Part shown: positions 8,638 through 16,335 of the stretch, in pieces
How positions within the stretch are numbered: position 1 is the stretch's first letter
Layout of the letters: each line of letters begins with the position of its first letter
Assembly (NCBI GenBank): GCA_963812795.1
Contig: CAWEWG010000005.1
Location: 151,614 to 215,613 of the forward strand
Direction of reading: 5' to 3'
DNA length: 64,000 bases
From: Hyphomicrobium_A sp963812795
GTDB taxonomy: Bacteria; Pseudomonadota; Alphaproteobacteria; Rhizobiales; Hyphomicrobiaceae
The notes under the pieces: model-generated
The model's database searches: none
What the model saw: only the letters and a program-made list of their open reading frames with translations
Told to the model about the DNA's origin: nothing
Program-made: the position numbers and the translations under genes

Positions 8638-9240
8638 CTATGTGGTGACGGCGAGGGGCTTCATCCAGAATTGCATGGCGTGATCGGTCTCCGCGTCCTG
8701 GTCAATGTCTTTCCAGGCATAGCTGGCGACCAGACCGTCGACCGGGGCGTATCCGCGCTTTTTCCAGAATCCGTCGAGGGGCACGTAGTCGGCCGGCTTC
8801 AGCGGATGATCGTCGGGGCGCACCACGCGGCAGAAGGTCGAATGCGTGAACCCGCCGAGCTTTTTGGCATGCGCTTCGCGCCCGTCGAAGAAGGCGTGAC
8901 CGAGGCCATGCCCGCGGTGGGATTTGAGCAGCACGGACTCGCCGCAGTAGAATATCTTGTTGAGGTCGAACCCGGCCTTCTCGAACGGCTTGGCGAACTC
9001 GTCCGCGTGCTCGATCATCGGCGCAGCGGTCGAGGCGCCGACGATCTCGTCGCCGTCGCGCGCGATGACGCATACCGCCCCGGGGGCGGCAGCGAGCTTG
9101 GCGAGGTACGTCTCTTCGTATTCCAGCGTGCCGTCGTAGAGATACGGCCAGGCGCGAAAGACGACCATGCGCAGGCGCGCCAGCGCCGGCAGCACCGCGC
9201 TGATCTCTTCGCCGGTCAAGGATTTCACGTCGAGCGCCAT
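8638..9240 (-). CDS. GNAT family N-acetyltransferase
   Basis: A 200-residue single-domain GNAT protein. The core shows the strand AVCVIARDGDEIVGAS, the acetyl-CoA binding region LLKSHRGHGLGHAFF (a variant R/Q-x-x-G-x-G/A loop) and a long C-terminal half with WKKRGYAPVDGL. The ATG at 9240 is chosen because the frame upstream reads through panD's tail with no similarity to the family. It overlaps nothing but sits 19 bases after panD and 6 bases before the nitrilase. In enterobacteria a different GNAT protein (PanZ/PanM) triggers PanD self-cleavage; whether this one acts on PanD or belongs with the hydrolase is open. Confidence 0.82.
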   Translation of the reverse strand: MALDVKSLTGEEISAVLPALARLRMVVFRAWPYLYDGTLEYEETYLAKLAAAPGAVCVIARDGDEIVGASTAAPMIEHADEFAKPFEKAGFDLNKIFYCGESVLLKSHRGHGLGHAFFDGREAHAKKLGGFTHSTFCRVVRPDDHPLKPADYVPLDGFWKKRGYAPVDGLVASYAWKDIDQDAETDHAMQFWMKPLAVTT

Positions 9241-9259
9241 GGCGAAACCTAAGGGGCCG

Positions 9260-9634
9260 CTATTCGACGGTCGGCTTGTCGGTGATGCGGTCGATTTTGT
9301 TGGAGGCGCCGAGCACGACGATGCGCGGCTTATGCGTCTTGGCCTCTTCCATATCGACGGCGGCATACGAGCAGATGATGATGCGATCGCCGACGCAGGC
9401 CTTGCGCGCTGCCGCTCCGTTGAGGCCGATCACGCCGCTGCCGGCGCGTCCTTCAATGACATAGGTCGTGAAGCGCTCGCCGTTGTCGATGTTGTAGACT
9501 TCGATGTGCTCGTTGGGCAGGAAGCCCGCGGCCTTGATGAGATCGGCGTCGATCTTCAGCGAGCCCTGGTAATGCAGGTCGCATTCGGTGACGGTGGCGC
9601 GGTGCAACTTGCACCTCAGCATGGTGACGAGCAT
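9260..9634 (-). CDS. panD: aspartate 1-decarboxylase
   Basis: A 124-residue pyruvoyl-dependent enzyme that converts L-aspartate to beta-alanine for pantothenate and CoA synthesis. The self-cleavage site Gly24-Ser25 is present in HYQGSLKID, and the conserved KLHRATVTECDLHY precedes it, with YNIDNGERF and the GRAGSGVIGLNGAAAR loop after it. Length matches the family. The start MLVTMLRCKLHR lines up with the E. coli MIRTMLQGKLHR start. Second gene of the NTF2-like/panD/GNAT/hydrolase operon; panB and panC are not in the window. Confidence 0.97.
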   Translation of the reverse strand: MLVTMLRCKLHRATVTECDLHYQGSLKIDADLIKAAGFLPNEHIEVYNIDNGERFTTYVIEGRAGSGVIGLNGAAARKACVGDRIIICSYAAVDMEEAKTHKPRIVVLGASNKIDRITDKPTVE

Positions 9635-9660
9635 GTCGCTTGACCTTATTCAGATCCGGC

Positions 9661-10089
9661 TCAGCCGGTAACCTGCGCGATCCAGTCGGTCAGGTTGTAA
9701 TATGTGGTGACGCGGGCGATCTTGCCGTCGCGGATGGCGAAGAATGTGCCGGCCGGTAGCACGTACTTCTGCCCCTTGGCTTCTGGAAGGCCGCTGTCGG
9801 TGGCCTTGTAGGTGCCGTGCACATTGAACTCCGCGGCTGCGCGCTTCCCGTCTTTGCTGACCAGCACGACGACGTTCTCGAGCTTCTCTTTGTAGTGATG
9901 GTCCATGCGCGCATTGAACGCCTTGAACTTGTCGAGCCCCTGGCGCCGCTCGCCCTGATTGACGTCGTGGATGACGTCGTCGGTCAGGCAGGCGATCATG
10001 CCGGCGCTGTCTCCGGAGTTGAAGGCCTCGTAGTAGCGGCGGATGAGAGCGGCGGTTTCGCTCCGCGCCTGGCTTTCGGCGTCGCTCAT
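9661..10089 (-). CDS. NTF2-like / SnoaL-type protein
   Basis: A 142-residue protein with the cone-shaped NTF2-like (ketosteroid isomerase) fold: an N-terminal helix IRRYYEAFNSGDSAGMIACL, a VIHDVNQGERRQG segment, the strands RAAAEFNVHGTYKA and YVLPAGTFFAIRDGKIARVTTYYN, and a final helix. Such proteins are isomerases, dehydratases or small-molecule binders, and the residues seen do not decide between these. It is the first gene of the panD operon, which suggests a link to beta-alanine or amide metabolism. ATG 10089 fits; the longer frame upstream is not supported. Confidence 0.8.
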   Translation of the reverse strand: MSDAESQARSETAALIRRYYEAFNSGDSAGMIACLTDDVIHDVNQGERRQGLDKFKAFNARMDHHYKEKLENVVVLVSKDGKRAAAEFNVHGTYKATDSGLPEAKGQKYVLPAGTFFAIRDGKIARVTTYYNLTDWIAQVTG

Positions 10090-10203
10090 GGGGGCTCCAG
10101 ATGCTGCAGTTCGGAGCGCTCATTAGCAGGTCGGGGGGCACACTGCTACCGCCCGAAACAGCGACAAACAGTGCCTGCGGGCAGACGTCGTCCCGTTCGC
10201 GGA

Positions 10204-10356
10204 CTAAAATCCGGCGCCACGCCGGAACATGAGGTCGCCCGTCTCGCCGACCGTACGGCCGATCGAAAGGACGACGCGGCGCATCCAGCGGGGCAGGCGC
10301 TCGGCCTGCGAAGCGTCCTCGAGGTAATCTTCGATGCCGTAGAGCAGTCTGGTCAT
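10204..10356 (-). CDS. small hypothetical protein, 50 aa
   Basis: A short complete ORF with ATG at 10356 and TAG at 10204. The product starts MTRLLYGIEDYLEDASQAER, continues with a tryptophan/arginine-rich LPRWMRRVVLSIGRTVGE helix and ends MFRRGAGF. It looks like an acidic helix followed by a basic amphipathic helix, so a membrane-surface or protein-binding peptide is plausible. TGAGG lies about nine bases before the ATG. Codon third positions are G/C rich like the neighbours. No family recognised; existence is likely but not certain. Confidence 0.55.
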   Translation of the reverse strand: MTRLLYGIEDYLEDASQAERLPRWMRRVVLSIGRTVGETGDLMFRRGAGF

Positions 10357-10478
10357 TGGCGCCTCAGGACGATCATTCATCGCCAGTCAGAGCCGAGTCG
10401 CTTTCCGACTGGTTAATCGCCACGCAAAAGGCCGCGCACCGGCAAGGCGCGCGGCCGTTATTGTCGAGACTTAACGGC

Positions 10479-10796
10479 TTAGCGGCGGTTGCTGGCCGAC
10501 CGGCGGGCCATTTCGGACTTCGATAGTTCACCGGCGGCGGCGAGCGCGCTGATGCAACCCTTCGACAGGCGGGCGCCGACGGCGCGCATGCACTTGCGGG
10601 TCTGCGCGCTCTCGGGCTGGAACCGGCTGCAGTTGTTGAGGTAGTCGCCGGCGCAGGCGGAGCGCACCTGCGGGCTGATGGCGGCGGCCTGCGAGGCACA
10701 CAGAACGGCCGCGCCAAATCCGGCGGCGGCGATGAGCGCAGTACGGCACGCGATGGACTTGGTTCCGAGGTTCTTTGCGGTCATTGCCTTACTCAT
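10479..10796 (-). CDS. small secreted cysteine-rich repeat protein (paralogue 2)
   Basis: A 105-residue protein with a signal peptide (TALIAAAGFGAAVLCASQAAA). The mature part has C-x7-C-x12-C-x11-C with DY, RKCM and LSKGC..AL, identical in spacing to the protein at 5907-6176. The pattern is that of one Cys-rich GLG1/FGFR-type repeat, probably stabilised by two disulfides in the periplasm. The C-terminal tail SKSEMARRSASNRR is basic. Start codon choice between residue 1 and residue 5 (both ATG) is not settled, as each has only a close AGGA or AAGG. Function unknown. Confidence 0.78.
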   Translation of the reverse strand: MSKAMTAKNLGTKSIACRTALIAAAGFGAAVLCASQAAAISPQVRSACAGDYLNNCSRFQPESAQTRKCMRAVGARLSKGCISALAAAGELSKSEMARRSASNRR

Positions 10797-11014
10797 TCCT
10801 GTTCGACGGTCCTAAACGTCCTGGGCTCAGATTCTGTCGAGCGCGCACAACGACGCTGTTCCCGCAGAAACGGGTCGCCATGGCGTCGAGCCGAGAGGAC
10901 GTTTGGACGGTTTGTTGACGACAGACGGGGGTTTCGTCGTCCTGCCGAAGAGCATGAACGGTTAAGGTAACCGCATCGTAAACGAGCGGCTATTTCATCG
11001 GCTTCGGCAACCGC

Positions 11015-11344
11015 TTAGCCGCGGCACGGCCGTGCGTCGACGTCGGCGCTCCAGCCGCTGGCGTCCTTCGTGTAGCGCACCGCCTTGCTGCGCGCGGCCG
11101 ACCAACGAGCCCACGCCGAGCCGTACTCGAAGTTGGTGAAGTCAGCCCAGGAACGCGCGGCGGCGGCTTGCGCGGCACCCTTGCTGCGGCCCGCCCCGGA
11201 ACCGGAATGATAGTGATCCGACATACACAACCGGCCGCCTTCCTTGCGCAGGTTGTGCGAATAGGCAAAGCCCGTGTCGTCGGCGATGGCACCCGTCGAC
11301 GCCGCGAAGGCGGCAAGAACCAAAAAAGTGAAAGCGCAGCGCAT
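11015..11344 (-). CDS. small secreted hypothetical protein
   Basis: A 109-residue protein with a signal peptide (MRCAFTFLVLAAFAASTGAIA). The mature protein is Ala/Ser/Trp-rich with two cysteines (RLCMSDHYHSG and the penultimate region DARPCRG), the latter possibly forming one disulfide. The segment SDHYHSGSGAGRSKGAAQAAA suggests a flexible loop, followed by AARSWADFTNFEYGSAWARW. GGGGGAG precedes ATG 11344. No family recognised; probably periplasmic. Confidence 0.7.
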   Translation of the reverse strand: MRCAFTFLVLAAFAASTGAIADDTGFAYSHNLRKEGGRLCMSDHYHSGSGAGRSKGAAQAAAARSWADFTNFEYGSAWARWSAARSKAVRYTKDASGWSADVDARPCRG

Positions 11345-11419
11345 GATCGTCTCCCCCAACCGTGACCGCGGGGAAAGTGTAGACGCAGTCCGGGGGTACC
11401 GCAACGGCGCGCGCGGCTA

Positions 11420-12298
11420 CTACCAGGCGAGGCGTTCCATCGCCGCGATCGCGCTGGGTGCAGGCGGGGCAAACAGCCGGCGCAACTTGTCGGCCGACAA
11501 CGTCGTTGAGTTCATCGTCTCATCGCGGTGAATGCCGGAGGCGACGAAAATCGCTGGGATTCCGGCGGCTTCCGCGCCTTTGAGATCGGTCCGCAAGCTG
11601 TCGCCGATGGCGATGATCCGCTCGAGCGGCACCGATCTGCCGCGCAATCCTTCCGCCGCTGCACGGGCCGCCGCATAAGCGTTGGCGTGCGGCTTGCCGG
11701 CCCAGAACACGCTGCCGTCCATGCGCTCGTAGAGGTCGGCGATAGCGCCGGCGCAAAGGTACTGCCTGCCACCCACGTCGACGACGAGGTCGGGGTTGGC
11801 ACAGACGAAAGGCAGGTTACGCGCCCGCGCCTTCTCCAGCAGCGGGCGATAGTCGTCGGCGGTCTCGTTGCGGTCGTCGTTGAGGCCCGTGCACAAGATG
11901 GCATCGGCCTCTTCGAGCGCGACCTGAGCCGCATCGAGGCGGCTGAACGTCAGGGCATCCCGATCGGCGGGGCCGATGCAAAAAATGCGTTTGTAGCCCT
12001 GCTCGGCGATGTGGCGCAGCGCCAGCTCGCCGGAGGCGACGATAGCGTCGTACGCTTTCCGCGGCACCCCGCGTGAATCGAGCATGCTCGCCACGCCCTC
12101 GGCGGGGACGGGTGCATTCGACACGAGGATCACCGTGCCGCCGGCCGCCTTGAAGCGGATGAGGGCGTCGCATGCGGCCTCGAAGGCGCGGTGGCCGTCG
12201 TGCAGCACGCCCCATACGTCGCAAAACATCACGTCATAGCCGGACAGCAATTCGGCCGCGTGCTTCAGGATCGGCGGGTGCGGAGGGAGGGGGCTCAT
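11420..12298 (-). CDS. HAD superfamily subfamily IIA hydrolase (TIGR01459-like)
   Basis: A 292-residue HAD hydrolase with a C2-type cap, related to NagD and pyridoxal phosphatase. The nucleophile motif reads DVWGVLHDG, where the usual DxD is D-V-W-G, a feature of this alphaproteobacterial subfamily. VILVSNAP is motif II, AGKPHANAY gives the motif III lysine and IGDSLRTDLKGA is motif IV. It probably dephosphorylates a small phosphometabolite. I chose ATG 12298 since the 110-codon upstream extension is arginine-rich and overlaps the divergent charged-protein gene. Substrate unknown. Confidence 0.87.
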   Translation of the reverse strand: MSPLPPHPPILKHAAELLSGYDVMFCDVWGVLHDGHRAFEAACDALIRFKAAGGTVILVSNAPVPAEGVASMLDSRGVPRKAYDAIVASGELALRHIAEQGYKRIFCIGPADRDALTFSRLDAAQVALEEADAILCTGLNDDRNETADDYRPLLEKARARNLPFVCANPDLVVDVGGRQYLCAGAIADLYERMDGSVFWAGKPHANAYAAARAAAEGLRGRSVPLERIIAIGDSLRTDLKGAEAAGIPAIFVASGIHRDETMNSTTLSADKLRRLFAPPAPSAIAAMERLAW

Positions 12299-12387
12299 GC
12301 AGGCATTGGACCGGGGTGGCACTGAACTGGAGGGCGTCTCCATACGTTCTGTGACCGAATAAGCCAAGCGAACGGCGAGGAGCCGCC

Positions 12388-12579
12388 ATGGAAACCCCGA
12401 GAGATCCCCCGAAAAGCCCGGTCGCCCGCGAGACGAAGGGCGAAGGCGCGCCAAAGCGTAAGCGCAACGAGGGCACGGTGACCGCCGAGGAGCGGGCCGA
12501 GCCGGAGCGTGGCAACGAGCGCACCGACGGCCGCATGATCGAGCGCGAGCGCGACGCGCACAACCCGGACGGCATCTGA
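12388..12579 (+). CDS. small highly charged, disordered protein
   Basis: A 63-residue protein made almost only of Glu, Arg, Lys, Pro, Asp, Gly and Asn (for example ETKGEGAPKRKRNEG and ERERDAHNPDG), with no hydrophobic core. It is predicted to be disordered. The ribosome binding site GCGAGGAG lies five bases before the ATG, which supports translation. It is divergent from the HAD gene and 52 bases before the Pr6Pr gene. No function can be assigned. Confidence 0.62.
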   Translation: METPRDPPKSPVARETKGEGAPKRKRNEGTVTAEERAEPERGNERTDGRMIERERDAHNPDGI

Positions 12580-12631
12580 CGCGGTTGCTTCGGCGCTTGC
12601 GAAGCGGCCCGACTGCCTCTAGTTCCACGGG

Positions 12632-13267
12632 ATGCTGCAGACGATCTATCGCGCCGCTGCGGGAGCCTTCACGGCCCTTTGCGTCATCGCCCAGTACTGG
12701 CTACTCGTTCGCGGCGAGACCTTCGCCGGTATGGCCGGCTCGTCGCTGAGGTTCTTCAGCTTCTTCACGATCCTCACCAACGTGCTGGCGGCGATAACTC
12801 TGCTATGGCCGCTCATCGCGCCACGTTCCAAGCTGGGGCTATTCCTATCGCGCCCGCCGGTGCGGACGGCCGTCACCGGCTACATCATCGTGGTGGGCGT
12901 CATCTACTATCTATTGCTGCGCGACCTCAGCCAGCGGCAGGGCTGGCCGATGTTCTTCGAGTACATGCTGCACTACGTGACGCCGCCGCTGTTCGTGCTC
13001 GACTGGCTTCTGTTCGTCGACAAGCGCGATCTCAGCTGGCGGATCGGCCTTAGCGCTCTGGGCTTTCCGCTTGCCTATCTCATCTGGACGGTGATCCACG
13101 GCGCCGCAACGGGCTGGTATCCGTACCCGTTCATCGATGCGGCCGAGTTGGGATACCCGCGCGCCGCAATCAATACGGCGGGGCTCGTGTTGGCGTTCTT
13201 GGCCCTGGAGATGGCGCTCGTCGGCATCGGGCGCGTGCTCGCGCGCGATGGCAAGCGAGGTGTCTGA
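12632..13267 (+). CDS. Pr6Pr family integral membrane protein
   Basis: A 211-residue polytopic membrane protein with six hydrophobic segments, including FTALCVIAQYWLLV, FFSFFTILTNVLAAITLLW, TGYIIVVGVIYYLLL, the MLHYVTPPLFVLDWLLF helix and the C-terminal INTAGLVLAFLALEMALVGIG. The FFSFFTILTN and HYVTPPLFVLDWLLF motifs and WTVIHG are typical of the Pr6Pr (FAR-17a/AIG1-like) family found in many Alphaproteobacteria. Role not known. It probably shares its promoter with the charged protein upstream. Confidence 0.85.
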   Translation: MLQTIYRAAAGAFTALCVIAQYWLLVRGETFAGMAGSSLRFFSFFTILTNVLAAITLLWPLIAPRSKLGLFLSRPPVRTAVTGYIIVVGVIYYLLLRDLSQRQGWPMFFEYMLHYVTPPLFVLDWLLFVDKRDLSWRIGLSALGFPLAYLIWTVIHGAATGWYPYPFIDAAELGYPRAAINTAGLVLAFLALEMALVGIGRVLARDGKRGV

Positions 13268-13289
13268 GTGTGCAGACTCGGCGTGAGGG

Positions 13290-13418
13290 CTACTTCGCCT
13301 CGATCTTCACGGCTGGGGTGTCGATGCTGAGGCCGTGGCGCGAATGCTCGTAGTACAGGTAGCCGAGCACGGCGACGGCGACGGCCAGTACGGCGATGAC
13401 GAGGCTCTTGGCGTCCAT
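13290..13418 (-). CDS. small single-pass membrane protein, 42 aa
   Basis: A short complete ORF (ATG 13418, TAG 13290). The product has one N-terminal transmembrane helix, KSLVIAVLAVAVAVLGYLYY, followed by a polar tail EHSRHGLSIDTPAVKIEAK. AGGAG lies six bases before the ATG. Similar tiny anchor proteins with a final VKIE-type tail are common next to unrelated genes in Hyphomicrobiales, often unannotated. It is convergent with the Pr6Pr gene. Function unknown. Confidence 0.72.
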   Translation of the reverse strand: MDAKSLVIAVLAVAVAVLGYLYYEHSRHGLSIDTPAVKIEAK

Positions 13419-13593
13419 TGGAAGGCTCCTGCCGGTGGTTCAGCGGTCTGCCGGCTGTCATCGAGTGCCACAGACCGTTGCCGGCGGCAAGCACGGCTCC
13501 GGGCCTGCTGGACGCTGTCACCGCGACGACGGCTTTGAGGCTGGGCAACGTCACGGCGCCGCGAGGACGCCGTGACGGTTGCGATGGCTTAGA

Positions 13594-13971
13594 TCACCGG
13601 CCCCGACGGTCGTCGTCGAAATCGCCGAGCTTGTCGAAGCAGCGCTGCAGCTCGACCGAGCGATTGCGCTGTTCTTCGGCAATTTGCCGGCGCGGCACAA
13701 ACCGGCACCACTGGAAGTGCGGCCCCGGAGCGTTCTGCCACGCCGGGCCACGCAGGCCACAACGAAAGCGATTATTGGCGTCCGCCTGCACAACGGCGAT
13801 GCGCGCGTAGACCTCGCACGAGGCCCGCTTGCCTTCGACGTCACCGCGACGGTCTTCGCGGCCAAACTTGAAGGAGAATCCGCCGTCGCGGTCAAGCCGA
13901 AGCGTTTGGGCTCCGGCGAACGCAGTCGCGAGGACGACAATAGCGGCGGCTAACAACATAGATATGCGCAT
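13594..13971 (-). CDS. small secreted Arg-rich hypothetical protein
   Basis: A 125-residue protein with a signal peptide (MLLAAAIVVLATAFAGA). The mature part is rich in Arg, Asp and Phe with four cysteines (RASCEVYARI, RFRCGLRG, FQWCRFVP and LQRCFDKL), consistent with two disulfides. The middle AWQNAPGPHFQWCRFVPRR carries two tryptophans that may sit in a small core. Ends DDDRRGR. It is probably periplasmic. No family recognised. It forms the left edge of the decayed region. Confidence 0.68.
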   Translation of the reverse strand: MRISMLLAAAIVVLATAFAGAQTLRLDRDGGFSFKFGREDRRGDVEGKRASCEVYARIAVVQADANNRFRCGLRGPAWQNAPGPHFQWCRFVPRRQIAEEQRNRSVELQRCFDKLGDFDDDRRGR

Positions 13972-14718
13972 GGGGTTCTTATCGCTCCAATCGGCACAAT
14001 ACGGGGGGAGTTAACTGGAGCTTTGTGGCAGCCTGATGCGGGGGGTAGTCCTGCCAAAGTTAGGGCATGAGCGGTACAGTTCCCGGTCACGCCCAAACTT
14101 GGTTCGTAGGGAACACCGCGTACACGTTTTTAGCCGGGCACGGTCACCAACTTCGTGAAGCCAGGCCAAGACACGTACGTCAAGGTTCTCACCGTTGCTG
14201 GTGGCCAAGCACCGCCTCAGGGCGCCATATCCGCCGACGAAATTGTTCAGTTCGTAGGGCGCGTGTGAAACGAAGCGCGCACTTGTGACCACCCAAGAGA
14301 ATTGGAGATCGCATCGGGGCGCGCTGGGCGGATACCCAGACGGCAGCGGGGTGCGCCGTCCAGGTATCCAGGGCTTTCGTCCGAGCGGAAATCAGACGGC
14401 GCCCACGGACAGACTGATCCTGCTTCGCGGCGCGAAGTTGTCCACAGCCGGTTTGGTCTCCGAGCGAATATTCTGTGGACGTCACAATCGCTCGCCAGCA
14501 AGTTGAAAGCACATCCGTTGTCCCCCAACGGAGAGAGAGACCACTCCCGTGTTCTCGTCGGAGCGTCGGCCGCCCTGTCCTCGAAGCAGCCCCAGGCCGG
14601 CGCTCTCTTTTTTAGTGCGCGAGCGCACTCCGTCGATCGCGAGACGAACAGGATATGCTCCGTACGGGGTTTGAGTTCTCGGACTGTGCCGAGTTAGTGT
14701 GCGTTGAGGGAGTGTGCT
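13972..14718. other. gene-poor stretch, no gene supported
   Basis: This 747-base stretch has no ORF I can support. Overlapping frames of 60-130 codons occur on both strands but none has a ribosome binding site with a plausible protein. A short frame at about 14145-14268 reads VTNFVKPGQDTYVKVL and ends FVGRV, which looks like the tail of a former gene with an upstream stop. Base composition is a little lower in G+C than the flanks. It begins the decayed segment that runs to tRNA-Thr. Confidence 0.5.
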
Positions 14719-14961
14719 GTGCCTCGATATTTCTTTCACATCAAAGAAGACGATCATCTCTTCCGCGATGAAGAAGGCGTTGTTTTGGATGATCTCGGGG
14801 CCATCGAAGCAGAACTCATCGAGAGTTCTCGCGAGGTTGTCAGCGAGTTCGCCCTTTACGAACGGTTCCAGGATGGGGTCTTCGTGATTGAGGACACTCA
14901 GGGCCGGCGCGTACTGCAATTCCCGTTCAAGGGTGCGCTGCCTCTAAGAAGTTGGCACTGA
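14719..14961 (+). CDS. DUF6894 family protein
   Basis: An 80-residue protein starting at GTG 14719 with the family hallmark PRYFFHIKEDDHLFRDEEG at the N terminus, then a helical middle (DLGAIEAELIESSREVV) and a closing beta hairpin FVIEDTQGRRVLQFPF. DUF6894 proteins are small and widespread in Hyphomicrobiales, often in multiple copies and near plasmid or accessory DNA; their function is unknown. GAGGGAG lies six bases upstream of the GTG. The only apparently intact gene inside the decayed 14.0-16.7 kb segment. Confidence 0.75.
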   Translation: MPRYFFHIKEDDHLFRDEEGVVLDDLGAIEAELIESSREVVSEFALYERFQDGVFVIEDTQGRRVLQFPFKGALPLRSWH

Positions 14962-15130
14962 GCGTACCCTGGCTCCCCGGTCGGGAGGATGCTCCTTCAG
15001 CCGTCTGCGGGTATGAGGCGGGGAGTTCGCTGATCCGACACAACTGCACCAATGGGCACGCAGTTCCCCTCCCGGGTCGATCGAGATGCCTAGCGAACTC
15101 CCTCGCCCGCGATGCAACCAGCCTACTGTG

Positions 15131-15390
15131 GCCAGAGCTAGGCAGCGACAGCAGTACATCGAAGAGAACGATGTGCTGGGCATCTACGTGCGTGACCGGC
15201 TGGAGCGAGATGCCGGCAGCACGCTTTCCAAGCATGGACCTGTGTAGGGACTACGAGGCTTGGTGCCGGGATCAGGATGAGTTTCCGCAGTCTAGCAACT
15301 ACCTGCCGGGCAACCCTTCAGGAGCGTGCCATCCTTGAGCAGGCGGGGTGCCAGGCGGCTATTTGATCCAGATGGACAAGTCTGCCTGAA
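15131..15390 (+). pseudogene. remnant of D5/P4-type primase-helicase C-terminus
   Basis: Three consecutive frames read as one decayed protein. The first gives QQYIEENDVLGIYVRDRLER, the next, shifted, gives DLCRDYEAWCRDQDEFPQ, and the last gives TLQERAILEQAGC before stops. The order (E-E-N-D-x-L-G-x-(F/Y)-V-x-(D/E)-R-L, then a DLYxxYxxWC block, then a FxxxLxExG-like block) is the C-terminal region of phage and plasmid D5/P4-family primases. No primase or helicase core is present upstream. This is a broken fragment, which supports a former integrated element here. The family call is from pattern recall. Confidence 0.55.
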
Positions 15391-15712
15391 AGCCAATAAC
15401 CCTGCGTGCATTTGCGTGGCCTATCGCGATCCCAAGAGACGTTGGCTCGAAATGGCCCAAGGCTGCATTTGCCACCAGCTCGTGTTCGTCTTCGGTTGCC
15501 TGTGATGAACTCGCGTCCCTAGAGCCCTCTGCGGCGTAGTGTTAAATGGATGCCGGCCCACCCCCAGCCATCACAATCGTCTATGTCGACCCTATACCCG
15601 ACTATGCGAGGGCCCTGAGGCTGCATCTGATCTTCAGCAAGTGGAAAGCACCTCATTGCTTCGGTTCTGCCGAAGTCTTGAACACAGAGACAAGCTACCT
15701 AAAATTGGCCCT

Positions 15713-15948
15713 ATGGGCTCATCCGATCCATTTGCAGGCAATACTTACGACGCTGAGACGCTTGCTGTTCTGACGGCCGCATTCAACGACGCTTGGGGCT
15801 ACCTGGTAGCGAGAAGGCCGTCGCTAACCCCGACGTTATGCGTCACTGGTTAGCTGCCCGGCTCATGGTTGCTGCTTCCCGTGGCGAACGTGATCCTGGG
15901 ATACTTAAGGCCATAGCCTTGGGTCTGATCCCTCCGCCGCCAGCATAA
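15713..15948 (+). pseudogene. frameshifted small conserved hypothetical (YDxETLAVL...GERDP type)
   Basis: The first frame reads GNTYDAETLAVLTAAFNDAW and the second, one base out, continues GSEKAVANPDVMRHWLAARL, then RGERDPGILKAIALG, to a TAA at 15946. Joined, the two frames would give about 78 residues that match a common rhizobial small-protein pattern: a YDPET helix, a middle helix and the GERDP motif. The break near 15800 is best explained by loss of one base. The gene is probably non-functional. Role of the intact family is unknown. Confidence 0.55.
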
Positions 15949-16080
15949 AGGCCGTCCACACCCAACAGATGATTGTTCTGACAAGTGGACCGGACGGACA
16001 CCGCCGAACCTAGCAAATTCGATTGTTCCGAGCACGGACTGTTCGTTGAACGCGTGCGATCATTGGTGGCTTCTTGGGAG

Positions 16081-16335
16081 ATGCCAATGGTCAGAGAAAC
16101 GTCTTCTTCTATCCTTGTTGGCGAGTGCTTGCCCTCGTAATCGCCGGCAATCGCTGAGGACGAGCCCGTCGAGAGGGAAAAGTATCTTGCAGAAGAGCCA
16201 ATTGAGTCATGCATCGCCCGCTGGGATGCAGGAACGCACATGAGCAAGGCTCAGTGGCGCCAGGTCTGCAAACGGGTCAATGAAGAGCGTCTCGAATTTC
16301 TCAGGGAGCAAGGTGCTTTGCCTGAGAAGAAATAG
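16081..16335 (+). pseudogene. short ORF broken by an in-frame stop
   Basis: One frame reads from ATG 16081 for 19 codons to a TAA at 16138, then continues open in the same frame as EDEPVEREKYLAEEP and onward through WRQVCKRVNEERLEFLREQG to a stop at 16335. The second half has a strongly charged, helical composition like real protein. Translation could restart at ATG 16240 (AGGAA upstream), giving 31 residues. I read it as a decayed accessory gene. No family recognised. Confidence 0.4.

Noticed and set aside
15539..15853. Two overlapping plus-strand ORFs near 15.55-15.85 kb as separate genes.
   Set aside because: One lacks protein-like content, and the other joins the next frame into a known small-protein pattern, so I treat it as a single broken gene at 15713-15948.
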